Below are positions 37,570-46,427 of a stretch of 64,000 nt of DNA, in pieces (position 1 is the first letter of the stretch; the number at the start of each line of letters is the position of its first letter). This stretch comes from Sphingosinicella sp. LHD-64 (GTDB taxonomy: Bacteria; Pseudomonadota; Alphaproteobacteria; Sphingomonadales; Sphingomonadaceae). The stretch lies in assembly GCF_031157375.1 (NCBI RefSeq), contig NZ_JAVIFV010000004.1, positions 496,001-560,000 of the forward strand, read 5' to 3'. Below the pieces are notes generated by a model. It had not been told where the DNA came from. It ran no database searches and saw nothing but the letters and a program-made list of their open reading frames with translations. The position numbers were made by a program, and so were the translations under genes.

Positions 37570-38205
37570 ATGCCCTGGGACCGCAATCAGATGGCCGCCC
37601 GCGCCGCCAGGGAGCTGCGCGACGGTTACTACGTCAATCTCGGCATCGGCATCCCGACGCTCGTCGCCAACAACATTCCGGACGGGATGGAGGTGACGCT
37701 GCAGAGCGAGAACGGCATGCTCGGCATCGGGCCGTTCCCCTATGAGGACGAGGTCGATCCGGACCTCATCAATGCCGGCAAGCAGACGATCAGCCAGCTG
37801 CCGTCGTCGAGCTATTTCTCCTCGTCGGACAGCTTCGCGATGATCCGCGGCGGGCATATCGACCTCACCGTGCTCGGCGCGATGGAGGTCGCGGAAAATG
37901 GCGACATCGCCAACTGGATGATCCCGGGCAAGATGATCAAGGGCATGGGCGGTGCGATGGACCTGGTCGCGGGCGTCAAGAAGATCATCGTCGTCATGGA
38001 GCACACGTCGAAGAACGGCGATCCCAAGTTCATCCCGAAATGCACCTTGCCGCTGACCGGCAAGAACGTCGTCGACATGATCGTGACCGACCTTTGCGTC
38101 TTCCATCGGCCGGACCATGACAGCCCGTTCAGGCTGATCGAGCTGGCGCCCGACGTGACGGCGGACGAGGTCGCGGCCAAGACGACGGCGCGATACGAAG
38201 CCTGA
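37570..38205 (+). CDS. scoB: 3-oxoacid CoA-transferase subunit B
   Basis: 211 aa beta subunit carrying the catalytic Glu in [12 protein letters not shown] (about residue 50), to which CoA is transferred as a thioester. Other family features are [41 protein letters not shown] and VTDLCVF. Length is normal. It forms the enzyme with the subunit encoded at 35507. An 86-nt palindromic element follows 9 nt after its stop. Confidence 0.94.
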   Translation: MPWDRNQMAARAARELRDGYYVNLGIGIPTLVANNIPDGMEVTLQSENGMLGIGPFPYEDEVDPDLINAGKQTISQLPSSSYFSSSDSFAMIRGGHIDLTVLGAMEVAENGDIANWMIPGKMIKGMGGAMDLVAGVKKIIVVMEHTSKNGDPKFIPKCTLPLTGKNVVDMIVTDLCVFHRPDHDSPFRLIELAPDVTADEVAAKTTARYEA

Positions 38206-38214
38206 ATTTTTAAA

Positions 38215-38300
38215 CGTCATGCCAGCGAAAGCTGGCATCTCGGTGCCCTTTCTGCCTCGTTGGAAGAACAAGAGGGATTCCAGCTTTCGCTGGAATGACG
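38215..38300. repeat. CGTCAT/TGACG palindromic element, copy 1
   Basis: 86 nt, beginning CGTCATGCCAGCGAAAGCTGGCAT and ending in the matching CCAGCTTTCGCTGGAATGACG. The left arm forms its own hairpin, and the two ends pair over about 20 nt. It starts 9 nt after the scoB stop and its right end runs into the next gene's start region. Related copies are at 42138, 46342 and 63050. Confidence 0.92.
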
Positions 38301-38309
38301 GGTGGTTTG

Positions 38310-39278
38310 ATGCGGATTCTCCTGACCGGTTCCTCCGGCTGGCTCGGCCGGTTCCTCGCGCCGCGCCTGCGTGAAGCGGGGCATGCGGTGGTCGGGCTCG
38401 ATGTCGCACCGGGCGCGGATACCGACATCGTCGGCTCTGTCGCCGATCGGGCGGTAATCGACTTGGCGTTCGGCGAGCACGGCATCGAGGCGGTGATCCA
38501 TGGCGGGGCGCTGCACAAGCCGGACATCGCCCGCTACCCGAAACAAGCGTTCGTCGACGTCAATGTGACCGGCACCCTGAACCTGCTGGAAGCGGCCGCC
38601 GCAGCAGGGCACGACCGGTTCGTCCTCACCTCGACGACATCGCTGATGATCTCGGAGGCCGTCCGCGCCGGCAAGGCCGGCGGGGCAGGGAAGGCGGTCT
38701 GGCTGACCGAGGAGTTCGGGCCGCTCGAGCCGCGCAACATCTACGGCGTCACCAAGAGGTCCGCAGAGCAGCTCTGCCCGCTGTTCCACCGCGCGCACGG
38801 CATTGGCATCGCGATCCTGCGCACCGGCCGCTTCTTTCCGGAGGAGGACGATACGCACCGTCATCTCTCCGGCGAGAACATCAAGGCGAACGAATTTCTG
38901 CACCGCCGCCTGACGGTCGAGGATGCCGCCGAAGCCCATGTCGTGGCACTGGAGCGGGCGCCGTCGCTCGGCTGCGAGACCTTCGTCCTGTCGGCGCCGC
39001 CGCCCTTTCATCCGGACGAGGCGGAGGAGCTGATCCGCGACGCCCCGGCGGTGATCGCGCGCCATTTCCCGCACGCCGCGGAGCTCTACGCGCGGCGCGG
39101 CTGGCGGCTGCCCGACCATATCGACCGGATCTACGATCCGTCGAAGGCGGAGCAGATGATCGGTTTTCGCTGCCGCACCGATTTTGCTGCGGTGCTGGCT
39201 GCGCTCGTAGCCGGCGGGACATTGCCCTTCGCCCACGACCCAACCTATGTCTCTCCCAAGGAATCGACGACGGCCTGA
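38310..39278 (+). CDS. NAD-dependent epimerase/dehydratase-family protein
   Basis: 322 aa extended-SDR protein. The cofactor motif ILLTGSSGWLGRFLAPRL is at residues 3-20, followed by a Ser/Thr-rich VLTSTTSLM near 110. The catalytic YGVTK motif (Tyr, Lys) is near 144, and LRTGRFFPEEDD is in the substrate half. It would act on a nucleotide sugar or related substrate, which is not identifiable from sequence. ATG 38310 is chosen, since an ATG 15 nt upstream lies inside the palindromic element; the ribosome site is weak. Confidence 0.85.
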   Translation: MRILLTGSSGWLGRFLAPRLREAGHAVVGLDVAPGADTDIVGSVADRAVIDLAFGEHGIEAVIHGGALHKPDIARYPKQAFVDVNVTGTLNLLEAAAAAGHDRFVLTSTTSLMISEAVRAGKAGGAGKAVWLTEEFGPLEPRNIYGVTKRSAEQLCPLFHRAHGIGIAILRTGRFFPEEDDTHRHLSGENIKANEFLHRRLTVEDAAEAHVVALERAPSLGCETFVLSAPPPFHPDEAEELIRDAPAVIARHFPHAAELYARRGWRLPDHIDRIYDPSKAEQMIGFRCRTDFAAVLAALVAGGTLPFAHDPTYVSPKESTTA

Positions 39279-39304
39279 AGCGCCGGCTCGAACAGGGAGG
39301 ACAT

Positions 39305-40147
39305 ATGCTGAAACGGATATTCGGAGCGGCTCTCGGCAGCCTCGCCCTCGCGCTCACGCCCGCCGCCGCGCAGGATACGAGCGCCGCGGGGCCGGAAATC
39401 TGGCGGCTCGACTGCGGCGAGATTCTGGTCACCAACCTCAACGTATTCTCGGACAGCTACCTGTACGAAGGCCGGCAGAAGCGGCTGGTCGACAGCTGCT
39501 ACCTGATCCGCCACGGCGACCGGTACCTGCTCTGGGACACCGGCCTCGCTCCCCGCATGCTTGGCCAGACCGTCGAGCAGGGCGTGTTTCGCATGACCCT
39601 GCGCGAACGGATCGGGCCGCAGCTCGCCCGGATCAACGTGCGGCCGGAGCAGATCAATTTCGTCGGCATCAGCCATTTCCATTTCGATCACACCGGCCAG
39701 CTCGCCGACTTTCCCGGCGCGACCTTGCTGATCGGCGCCGAAGACTGGGAGGTCCTGCGTAGCGGGCAGGGGCCCGAGGGCCTCGCCACGCCGTTCCGCC
39801 ACTGGATCGACGGCGGCGGCACCGCAGAGCCGGTGGCGCGGGACCACGACGTGTTCGGCGACGGCAGCGTCGTGATGCTCGACATGCCCGGCCATACGCC
39901 CGGCCACCACGCTTTGCTGGTGCGCCTGCGCGGCAGGGCGCCGGTGCTGCTCAGCGGCGACCAGTTCCACTTCACCGAACAGGTCCGCAACAATGGGGTG
40001 CCGAGCTTCAACACCGACCGCGCCGACACGCTCGCGTCGTCGGACCGGCTGCTCTCCATCGCCCGCAGCCTCAATGCCGAGCTGATCATCCAGCATGAGG
40101 CGAATGATGTGGCCAGGCTGCCGGCCTTTCCCGAGTCGGCGCGATGA
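39305..40147 (+). CDS. exported metallo-beta-lactamase-fold hydrolase, AHL-lactonase-like
   Basis: 280 aa with a signal peptide (residues 1-22, ending AAA-Q). The zinc motif SHFHFDHTGQL (HxHxDH, residues 124-130) is followed by the metal His in MPGHTPGHHALLV (about 199) and LSGDQFHF. Overall style matches N-acyl-homoserine-lactone lactonases and related lactonases. If so it would destroy quorum signals or open lactones in the periplasm. The lactone substrate is inference. It overlaps the next gene by ATGA. Confidence 0.82.
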   Translation: MLKRIFGAALGSLALALTPAAAQDTSAAGPEIWRLDCGEILVTNLNVFSDSYLYEGRQKRLVDSCYLIRHGDRYLLWDTGLAPRMLGQTVEQGVFRMTLRERIGPQLARINVRPEQINFVGISHFHFDHTGQLADFPGATLLIGAEDWEVLRSGQGPEGLATPFRHWIDGGGTAEPVARDHDVFGDGSVVMLDMPGHTPGHHALLVRLRGRAPVLLSGDQFHFTEQVRNNGVPSFNTDRADTLASSDRLLSIARSLNAELIIQHEANDVARLPAFPESAR

Positions 40148-41142
40148 AGGCACTGCTATCCCGTGCCGCCGGCGGCCCGGAAACGCTGGAGCTTGCCGAC
40201 ATTCCCGCTCCAGTCCCGGGGCCGGGCCAGCTGCTCGTCGACGTGAAGGCCTGCGCGATCAACTATCCCGACGTGCTGATCATCGAGGACAAATACCAGT
40301 TCAAGCCGCCACGCCCGTTCGCGCCGGGCGGCGAAATCGCCGGCACCGTCGCCGCAATGGGGGAGGGCGTTGCCGGCTGGGCTCCGGGCGACCGGCTGAT
40401 CGCGATGCTCGGCCATGGCGGCCTCGCCGAGAAGGTGCTGGTCGACGCGAAGAAGGCGCTGCCGCTGCCCGAAGGGCGCAGCTTCGCCGACGGATCGGCG
40501 CTGATCCTGACCTACGGCACGACCATCCATGCGCTGCTCGACCGCGGACGGCTCAAGGCCGGCGAGACCCTGCTGGTGCTCGGCGCGGCCGGCGGCGTCG
40601 GCCTGGCGGCGATCGAGCTCGGCAAGGCCTTCGGCGCGCGGGTGGTCGCCGCCGTTTCGTCGGACGAGAAAGCCGAAGCCGCCCGGGCGGCCGGCGCGGA
40701 CGACGCGATCGTCTACCCGCGCGGCCCGTTCGATAAGGACGGCGCCAAGGCGCTGGCGCAGCAGTTCAAGGACGCGGTCGGGCCGAACGGCGCGGACGTG
40801 GTCTATGACCCGGTCGGCGGCGATTATACCGAGGCCGCGCTGCGCTCGCTGGGCTGGGAGGGGCGGCTGCTCGTCGTCGGCTTCCCGGCGGGCATCCCGA
40901 AGCTGCCGCTCAACCTCACTTTGCTCAAGAGCTGCGACGTGCGCGGCGTCTTCTGGGGCGCGTTCGCGGCCCGCGATCCCAAGGCCAATGCGGCGCATAT
41001 CCAGACGCTCTTTAAATTGTGGGACGAGGGCCGGATCGCGCCGAAGGTCAGCCGCACCTGGCCATTGGCGGAGGGGGCAAAGGCGATCGCCCACATGGCG
41101 GCGCGCCAGGCGGTGGGGAAACTGGTCGTCACGATGGATTGA
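40144..41142 (+). CDS. NADPH:quinone oxidoreductase-family (zinc-free MDR) protein
   Basis: 332 aa medium-chain dehydrogenase/reductase without zinc ligands. The N-terminal GroES-like domain has CAINYPDVLIIEDKYQFKPPRPFAPGGEIAG, typical of quinone reductase and acyl-CoA reductase-like members. The Rossmann motif VLGAAGGVGLAAIEL lies near residue 145, and DVVYDPVGGDYTEAALRSLGWEGRLLVVGF near 222. Cytosolic, NADPH-dependent. It is co-translated with the upstream lactonase-like gene, but a shared pathway is not evident. Confidence 0.9.
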   Translation: MKALLSRAAGGPETLELADIPAPVPGPGQLLVDVKACAINYPDVLIIEDKYQFKPPRPFAPGGEIAGTVAAMGEGVAGWAPGDRLIAMLGHGGLAEKVLVDAKKALPLPEGRSFADGSALILTYGTTIHALLDRGRLKAGETLLVLGAAGGVGLAAIELGKAFGARVVAAVSSDEKAEAARAAGADDAIVYPRGPFDKDGAKALAQQFKDAVGPNGADVVYDPVGGDYTEAALRSLGWEGRLLVVGFPAGIPKLPLNLTLLKSCDVRGVFWGAFAARDPKANAAHIQTLFKLWDEGRIAPKVSRTWPLAEGAKAIAHMAARQAVGKLVVTMD

Positions 41143-41221
41143 CGCCCGGGGTTCGAAGCCGTTGCGCCCCGGCGCGCGCGCCCCTATCTGACACCCGACA
41201 TTCGACAGCCAAGGGGCCGCC

Positions 41222-41548
41222 ATGACCACGTTCGACGATCGCCAGCGCGCGTTCGAAACCAAATATGCCCGCGATCAGGAACTGCAGTTCAAGGTCGTCG
41301 CGCGGCGCAACCGGCTGCTCGGCCAATGGGCCGCCAAGAAGATGGGCCTGACCGAGGCCGAGGCCGACGCCTATGCACGCGACGTGATCCGTGCCGATTT
41401 CGAGGAAGCGGGCGACGACGACGTGGTGCGCAAGCTGCTCGGCGACCTGACCTCTGCCGGTGTCGAGATCGACGATGGGGCGATCCGCGAGCAGCTCGAG
41501 CACAAGACGGTCGAGGCGCGGCGTCACTTCATCGAGACGATGGAGTAA
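41222..41548 (+). CDS. DUF1476 protein (F1-ATPase inhibitor zeta-subunit family)
   Basis: 108 aa alphaproteobacterial DUF1476 protein; the Paracoccus member is the zeta subunit that blocks ATP hydrolysis by F1-ATPase through an N-terminal helix. It shows the typical start TTFDDRQRAFETKYARDQELQFKVVARRNRLLG, then the four-helix body ending KTVEARRHFIETM. Cytosolic. It heads a tight cluster with the BolA-like and Grx4 genes, a linkage common in this class. Confidence 0.92.
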   Translation: MTTFDDRQRAFETKYARDQELQFKVVARRNRLLGQWAAKKMGLTEAEADAYARDVIRADFEEAGDDDVVRKLLGDLTSAGVEIDDGAIREQLEHKTVEARRHFIETME

Positions 41549-41555
41549 CGGGCCG

Positions 41556-41789
41556 ATGCCGATGGCCGCCGATGCGATCGAGGCGCTGATCCGGGAGGGC
41601 ATTCCGGACGCGCATGTCGAGATCGTCGATCTGGCGGGCGACGGCGATCATTACGAGGCGCGCGTCGTCTCGGAGAGCTTCAGGGGCCAATCGCGCGTCC
41701 AGCAGCAGCGGCGCGTCTACGAGGCACTGGGCGGACGCATGGGCAACGAGCTGCACGCGCTCAAGCTCAGCACCGCCGTGCCGGAATGA
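41556..41789 (+). CDS. BolA-family protein
   Basis: 77 aa single-domain BolA/IbaG-like protein that pairs with monothiol glutaredoxins to handle iron-sulfur clusters or sense iron. The KH-like fold is visible as [54 protein letters not shown], and LHALKLST contains the conserved C-terminal His that ligates the cluster. ATG 41556 lies 7 nt after the DUF1476 stop. The Grx4 gene follows 11 nt later, its natural partner. Confidence 0.93.
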   Translation: MPMAADAIEALIREGIPDAHVEIVDLAGDGDHYEARVVSESFRGQSRVQQQRRVYEALGGRMGNELHALKLSTAVPE

Positions 41790-41800
41790 AGGAAGAGACC

Positions 41801-42124
41801 ATGAGCGACGCCAGCACCCGCATCGACGAGATCGTCAAGTCGAACGACATCGTCCTGTTCATGAAGGGCACCGCCCTGTTCCCGCAATGCGGCTTCTCGT
41901 CGCGGGCGGTGGCGATCCTCGACCATCTCGGCGTCGCGTTCGAGACGGTCGACGTGCTCCAGGACGCGGAGATCCGCCAGGGGATCAAGGACTATTCCGA
42001 CTGGCCGACGATCCCGCAGCTCTACGTGAAGGGCGAGTTCGTCGGCGGATCGGACATCATGATGGAGATGTTCCAGGCCGGCGAGCTTCAGGAGCTGGTC
42101 GGCGGGCTGAAACAGGCGTCCTGA
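41801..42124 (+). CDS. grxD: Grx4-type monothiol glutaredoxin
   Basis: 107 aa glutaredoxin with the monothiol CGFS active site (QCGFSSRAV, Cys near residue 31) and the family motif [27 protein letters not shown] is the glutathione-binding loop. It carries a glutathione-bridged [2Fe-2S] cluster and acts with BolA in cluster transfer. ATG 41801 follows AGGAAGAG. An 84-nt palindromic element lies 13 nt downstream. Confidence 0.96.
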   Translation: MSDASTRIDEIVKSNDIVLFMKGTALFPQCGFSSRAVAILDHLGVAFETVDVLQDAEIRQGIKDYSDWPTIPQLYVKGEFVGGSDIMMEMFQAGELQELVGGLKQAS

Positions 42125-42137
42125 ACGTACAGTCAAT

Positions 42138-42221
42138 CGTCATTGCGAGAAGCGTAGCGACGAAGCAATCCAGCGGGCGTCGGAGGCCGCACTGGATTGC
42201 TTCGCTGCGCTCGCAATGACG
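42138..42221. repeat. CGTCAT/TGACG palindromic element, copy 2 (AATCCAG variant)
   Basis: 84 nt, from CGTCATTGCGAGAAGCG to GCTCGCAATGACG. The inner arms CGAAGCAATCCAG and CTGGATTGCTTCG pair to give a near-continuous hairpin. It shares end sequences and length with the other three copies but has a different body. It lies 13 nt after the grxD stop and between convergent genes. Confidence 0.92.
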
Positions 42222-42229
42222 GTATAAGG

Positions 42230-42616
42230 TCACGCCGTCGCGGTCGCTCTGCGGACCCCCGTATATTCCAGAATCGCCATCAGCAGAACGAACGCCGCCT
42301 GGCTGGTCACGAAGGCGATGCCGAGCGGCGTGATTTCGGGATGGCCGAAGGCGAGGGCGAGGCTCTTGGCGACCCAGGCGGCATTGCCGAGGATCACCAA
42401 CCAGACGAACATCGCGGCTGCGTTCAGCCGAAGGCCCAGCCAGCCCATGTAGAGCCCGATCGGCAGCAGCGCGATTCCGGCCCCTTCGAGCAAGGCGGCC
42501 GACATGCCGAACGGCCCGCTCAGCAAATCGGCGCCGAAGATCAGCATGGCGCCCATGCCGAGGCAGCTCGCCGCGTCGAGAAGAAGCACGCGCTTCAGGA
42601 AAAGGGTGATCTGCAT
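42230..42616 (-). CDS. small membrane protein, unknown
   Basis: 128 aa with four predicted transmembrane helices (about residues 8-30, 38-60, 66-88 and 95-117) and very short loops. No catalytic motif. The ATG follows an AGGAGGA box. It is divergent from the MmyB-type regulator gene 124 nt away, so it could be that regulator's target. Confidence 0.75.
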   Translation of the reverse strand: MQITLFLKRVLLLDAASCLGMGAMLIFGADLLSGPFGMSAALLEGAGIALLPIGLYMGWLGLRLNAAAMFVWLVILGNAAWVAKSLALAFGHPEITPLGIAFVTSQAAFVLLMAILEYTGVRRATATA

Positions 42617-42740
42617 GTCGTCCTCCTGTGCTTGGGGCCGATGTGCCCCGGATGACGCAATCATGCTCCCTCGAACGGAACGCCGTCGATTACCTGACGG
42701 GTAGTGGCGCACGCGGTTCGAATGCGGCAGGAAGGAGCGC

Positions 42741-43544
42741 ATGACCAAGCCCATCGATCAGCAGAGCTTCGGCGACCAGCTTCGCGCCTGGCGCCAACGG
42801 CGTCATCTGAGCCAGCTCGATCTCGCCCTCGAAGCCGACATCTCCGCCCGCCATCTGAGCTTCATCGAGACCGGACGCTCGCGCCCCTCGCGCGAGATGG
42901 TGATGCGGCTCGCCGAGTGCCTGTCACTCCCGTTGCGCGGGTGCAATGCGCTGCTGCTCGCGGCGGGCTTCGCGCCGGCCTATCGCGAGCGCAGCCTCGA
43001 CGATCCCGAGCTCGAATCGGCCCGCATCGCCGTGCAGCGGATCCTGGACGGCCACGTGCCCTATCCGGCGCTTGCCGTCGACCGGCACTGGACCTTCATC
43101 GCCCACAATGCGGTGGTGCCGCTGCTGCTCGAAGGCGTCGCGCAGCACCTCCGCGACCCTCCCTGCAACGTGCTGCGCCTCAGCCTTCACCCCGAAGGAC
43201 TGGCGCCGCGCATCCGCAATCTCGGCGAGTGGAAGCGACACCTGCTGGAGCGGCTCGACGGCCAGATCTGGGCGAGCGCCGATCCGGTGCTGGAAGAGCT
43301 GCGCGACGAGCTCCGCGGCTATCCGGCCCCGGCGAGCAAGGCGCCGTGGGAGGAATCCACGGCCATCGTCGTGCCGATGGAGATGGATTCGCCGCTGGGG
43401 CCGCTCTCCTTCTTCTCGACGACCACCATGTTCGGCACGCCGGTCGAAGTCACGCTGTCGGAGATCGCGATCGAGGCCTTCTTTCCGGCCAATCCGGAAA
43501 CGGCGGAGAAGATGCGGGCGATTGCCGCGGCCGCCGCGGCATAG
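42741..43544 (+). CDS. XRE-family regulator with MmyB-like ligand domain
   Basis: 267 aa regulator. The helix-turn-helix is at residues 10-65 (FGDQLRAWRQRRHLSQLDLALEADISARHLSFIETGRSRPS). The C-terminal half is an MmyB-like domain with PYPALAVDRHWTFIAHNAVV near 113, a PAS-like fold reported in relatives to bind fatty acids. ATG 42741 follows GGAAGGAG. It probably controls the divergent membrane-protein gene and itself. Confidence 0.9.
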   Translation: MTKPIDQQSFGDQLRAWRQRRHLSQLDLALEADISARHLSFIETGRSRPSREMVMRLAECLSLPLRGCNALLLAAGFAPAYRERSLDDPELESARIAVQRILDGHVPYPALAVDRHWTFIAHNAVVPLLLEGVAQHLRDPPCNVLRLSLHPEGLAPRIRNLGEWKRHLLERLDGQIWASADPVLEELRDELRGYPAPASKAPWEESTAIVVPMEMDSPLGPLSFFSTTTMFGTPVEVTLSEIAIEAFFPANPETAEKMRAIAAAAAA

Positions 43545-43749
43545 AAAAACCAAGGGCGGGCCGCGCGACCGGAGGAAAGCGCTGGCCCGCCCGGGAAGTG
43601 GAACCGTGGACGCCGGAACAGATACAGGCTGCGTGCCAGTTCCGGAAAGCCGCAGAAATCCATGCTTTTCATGGTGAACCGGCATTAACCGTGTCCCGCG
43701 GGTGTAAGATTCCCCGACATATCTTCATTTTCGGTCCGGGCGGTGCCAC

Positions 43750-44616
43750 ATGGCCGACATGGAGGACTGGCCCACCGGCAAGGTCGAGGATGTGCATCCG
43801 AAGGTGCGGCGGCTGCTTGCGGGCAACCCGTCGCCGTTCACCTATACCGGCACCCAGACCTATCTCGTCGGCCATGGCGAGGTCGCGGTGATCGATCCGG
43901 GGCCGGACCTCGCCGCGCATGTCGCGACGATCCTCGCCGCCACCGGGGGCGAGCGCATCGTCGCGATCCTGTGCACCCACACCCATCATGATCACAGCCC
44001 GGCGAGCCGGGCGCTGACGAAGGCCACCGGCGCGCCGATCATCGGCTGTGCGCCGCTGGCGATTCCCGACGACGGACCGCGCGCCGACGCGGCGTTCGAT
44101 TTCGACTATCGGCCCGATCGCGCGCTGGCCGACGGCGAACAGGTGAGCGGCGGCGACTGGACGCTGACCGCGGTGGCGACACCGGGGCATACCTCCAACC
44201 ATCTCTGCTTCGCGCTGGAAGGGGAGGGTGTGCTGTTCACCGGCGATCATGTGATGGGCTGGTCGACCACCGTGATCGCGCCGCCGGACGGGGACATGAC
44301 CGCCTATTTCGCCAGCCTCGACACGCTGCTGAAGCGCGACGACAGGGTGTATTTTCCGGCGCACGGCCCTGCGGTCGAGAAACCACGCGCGCATGTCCGC
44401 GCTCTGGTCACCCATCGGCGGATGCGCGAGAAGCAGATCCTGGCGCGGCTGGGCGAGGGCGAGGACCGCATTCCGGCGATGGTCGCGACCATGTACCGCG
44501 ACGTCGATCCGCGGCTGCATGGCGCGGCGGGGCGGTCGGTGCTCGCCCATCTCCTCGATCTGGAGCGGCGCGGGCTCGTCAAAGCGGAGGGGGAGCGGTG
44601 GACCCTGGCCGCCTGA
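43750..44616 (+). CDS. metallo-beta-lactamase-fold hydrolase (LACTB2-like)
   Basis: 288 aa cytosolic hydrolase. The zinc motif THTHHDHSPASRAL is at residues 76-82, followed by ATPGHTSNHLCFAL (metal His) and LFTGDHVMGWSTTVI, a signature of LACTB2-type proteins. The C-terminal winged-helix region (about 215-285) resembles LACTB2 as well. Relatives act as RNases or thioester/lactone hydrolases, and which applies here is open. Its stop lies inside the next gene, overlapping by 19 nt. Confidence 0.88.
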   Translation: MADMEDWPTGKVEDVHPKVRRLLAGNPSPFTYTGTQTYLVGHGEVAVIDPGPDLAAHVATILAATGGERIVAILCTHTHHDHSPASRALTKATGAPIIGCAPLAIPDDGPRADAAFDFDYRPDRALADGEQVSGGDWTLTAVATPGHTSNHLCFALEGEGVLFTGDHVMGWSTTVIAPPDGDMTAYFASLDTLLKRDDRVYFPAHGPAVEKPRAHVRALVTHRRMREKQILARLGEGEDRIPAMVATMYRDVDPRLHGAAGRSVLAHLLDLERRGLVKAEGERWTLAA

Positions 44617-45335
44617 GGCCCTTCGCCTGGCCGGCCGCTGCGATCGTTGCGCTGCTGGCCGGCCTGCTGCTGGGCTATGTTCTGAGGCCCGCGTCCGAAG
44701 CTGCTCGGCCCGATCCCGAGCGGCTGGCCGATGCGACGCTGCTGTCGGTGCGCGAGCAGGGGCGGCTGACGCTGTTCACCGCCCGCTTCGTGGCCATCGT
44801 GACCTCCACCGAGAGCCGCATGGGCCTGACTGCGCGCAAGACACTGATCATGCCGGGCGATGTGCGCTACGGCGTCGACCTCTCCCGGCTCCGGCGCGAG
44901 AATCTCTCGTGGAACTCGGCGACGCGGACGCTCAGCGTGACGCTTCCGCCCCTTGAAATGTCGGGTCCGCAGATCGACCTCAACCAGGTGAATGAATATG
45001 CGGAAGGCGGCTTCCTGATGGCGATCACCGATGCGGAAGAAACGCTCGACGAGACCAACCGGCGCCGCGCCCAGGACGAGCTGATGCGCCAGGCGCGCGA
45101 GACCGGGCCGATGACCCGGGCGCGCGAGGCGGCGATGCGCTCGGTGGCACGGAGCTTCGCGATGCCGCTGCGCGCCGCGGGGATTGACGCCAGCGTCGCG
45201 GTGCGGTTCGTGGGGCCGTCCGGCCAGGAGGAGGCTGCCTTCCTCGACCGGCCGCGCCGGACCGAGGATGTGATCGACGACCGGCGGGCCGGCCCGCCAC
45301 CCAGTCAACCCGGGCAGGGAGAGGCCCAGAAATGA
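44598..45335 (+). CDS. DUF4230-domain protein
   Basis: 245 aa with a single N-terminal transmembrane anchor (residues 9-30) and a DUF4230 domain outside it (ADATLLSVREQGRLTLFTARFVAIVTSTES, then PGDVRYGVDLSRL). The C-terminus is Pro-rich. GTG 44598 overlaps the preceding gene, and its stop overlaps nadA (ATGA). The role of DUF4230 proteins is unknown. It is a likely envelope protein. Confidence 0.85.
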   Translation: MDPGRLRPFAWPAAAIVALLAGLLLGYVLRPASEAARPDPERLADATLLSVREQGRLTLFTARFVAIVTSTESRMGLTARKTLIMPGDVRYGVDLSRLRRENLSWNSATRTLSVTLPPLEMSGPQIDLNQVNEYAEGGFLMAITDAEETLDETNRRRAQDELMRQARETGPMTRAREAAMRSVARSFAMPLRAAGIDASVAVRFVGPSGQEEAAFLDRPRRTEDVIDDRRAGPPPSQPGQGEAQK

Positions 45336-46333
45336 ACGCACCCAATCCAGTCCTGAAGGGCCTCGACGTCCGCGCCGAGATCGATCGCCTGCGCGTCGAG
45401 CGCAAGGCCGTCGTCCTCGCCCACTACTATCAGGCCCCCGAAATCCAGGATCTCGCCGATTTCGTCGGCGACAGCCTCGATCTCAGCCGCAAGGCGCAGG
45501 CGACCGACGCCGAGGTGATCGCCTTCTGCGGCGTGCGCTTCATGGCCGAGACCGCCAAGATCCTCTCGCCCGACAAGATCGTCGTGCTGCCCGACATGAA
45601 TGCCGGCTGCAGCCTGGAGGACAGCTGTCCGCCGGACCAGTTCCGGGCGTTCCGCGAGGCCCACCCGGACCATATCGCGCTCACCTATATCAACAGCTCA
45701 GCCGAGGTGAAAGCGCTGAGCGACATCATCGTCACCAGCTCGTCCGCCGAGACGATCCTCGCCCAGATCCCCGAGAGCCAGAAGATCATCTTCGGCCCGG
45801 ACAAGCATCTCGGCGGCTGGCTCGCGCGCAAGACGGGGCGCGACATGCTGCTCTGGCCGGGCACCTGCATCGTCCACGAGGCCTTCTCGGAGACCGAGCT
45901 GCTCAAGCTCAAGGCGCAGTATCCGGGCGCGCCGGTGCTCGCCCATCCCGAATGTCCCGGCCACATCCTCGACCATGCCGACTATGTCGGCGCGACCTCG
46001 GGCATCCTCAAATATGCGCTGGAGGCGGAAGGGGACATCTTCATCGTCGCCACCGAGCCGCACATCATCCACCAGATGGAGAAAGCGGCGCCGGACAAGA
46101 CCTTCATCGGCGCCCCCGGCGCGGACGGGAACTGCAACTGCAACATGTGTCCGTATATGGCGCTGAACACGCTGGAGAAGCTCTACGTGGCGCTGCGCGA
46201 CCTGGAGCCGCGCATCGAGATGGCAGAGAGCCTGCGGCTCGAGGCGAAGAAGAGCCTCGACCGCATGCTGGAAATGGCCGCGCACACCGTCGGCAAGGGC
46301 GACGTCGGCAAGCCGCACATCACAGGGGATTGA
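45332..46333 (+). CDS. nadA: quinolinate synthase
   Basis: 333 aa [4Fe-4S] enzyme condensing iminoaspartate and dihydroxyacetone phosphate to quinolinate in NAD synthesis. Cluster ligands are visible in MNAGCSLEDSC (about 88), GTCIVHEAF/HPECPGHIL (about 208) and GNCNCNMCPYM (about 270). AHYYQAPEIQDLADFVGDSLDLS is the substrate-binding start. nadB and nadC are not adjacent. It is co-translated with the DUF4230 gene, and a palindromic element follows 8 nt after its stop. Confidence 0.96.
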   Translation: MNAPNPVLKGLDVRAEIDRLRVERKAVVLAHYYQAPEIQDLADFVGDSLDLSRKAQATDAEVIAFCGVRFMAETAKILSPDKIVVLPDMNAGCSLEDSCPPDQFRAFREAHPDHIALTYINSSAEVKALSDIIVTSSSAETILAQIPESQKIIFGPDKHLGGWLARKTGRDMLLWPGTCIVHEAFSETELLKLKAQYPGAPVLAHPECPGHILDHADYVGATSGILKYALEAEGDIFIVATEPHIIHQMEKAAPDKTFIGAPGADGNCNCNMCPYMALNTLEKLYVALRDLEPRIEMAESLRLEAKKSLDRMLEMAAHTVGKGDVGKPHITGD

Positions 46334-46341
46334 GCCCTTTC

Positions 46342-46425
46342 CGTCATGCCAGCAAAAGGCTGGCATCTCGGGACCAGAGGTCGAGGTCTTTTTTCGCTGA
46401 GACCCCAGCCTTCGCTGGGGTGACG
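46342..46425. repeat. CGTCAT/TGACG palindromic element, copy 3
   Basis: 84 nt: CGTCATGCCAGCAAAAGGCTGGCATCTCGGGA, a centre with a TTTTTT run, then GACCCCAGCCTTCGCTGGGGTGACG. Each end forms its own hairpin. It lies between convergent nadA and the RDD gene, 8 nt and 2 nt from their stops, and might act as a terminator for both. Confidence 0.92.
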
Positions 46426-46427
46426 GA

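Noticed and set aside
43554-43592. GGGCGGGCC...GGCCCGCCC inverted repeat after the MmyB-type regulator
   Set aside because: The 21-nt loop and lack of a T-tract make an intrinsic terminator unconvincing, and it resembles neither repeat family.
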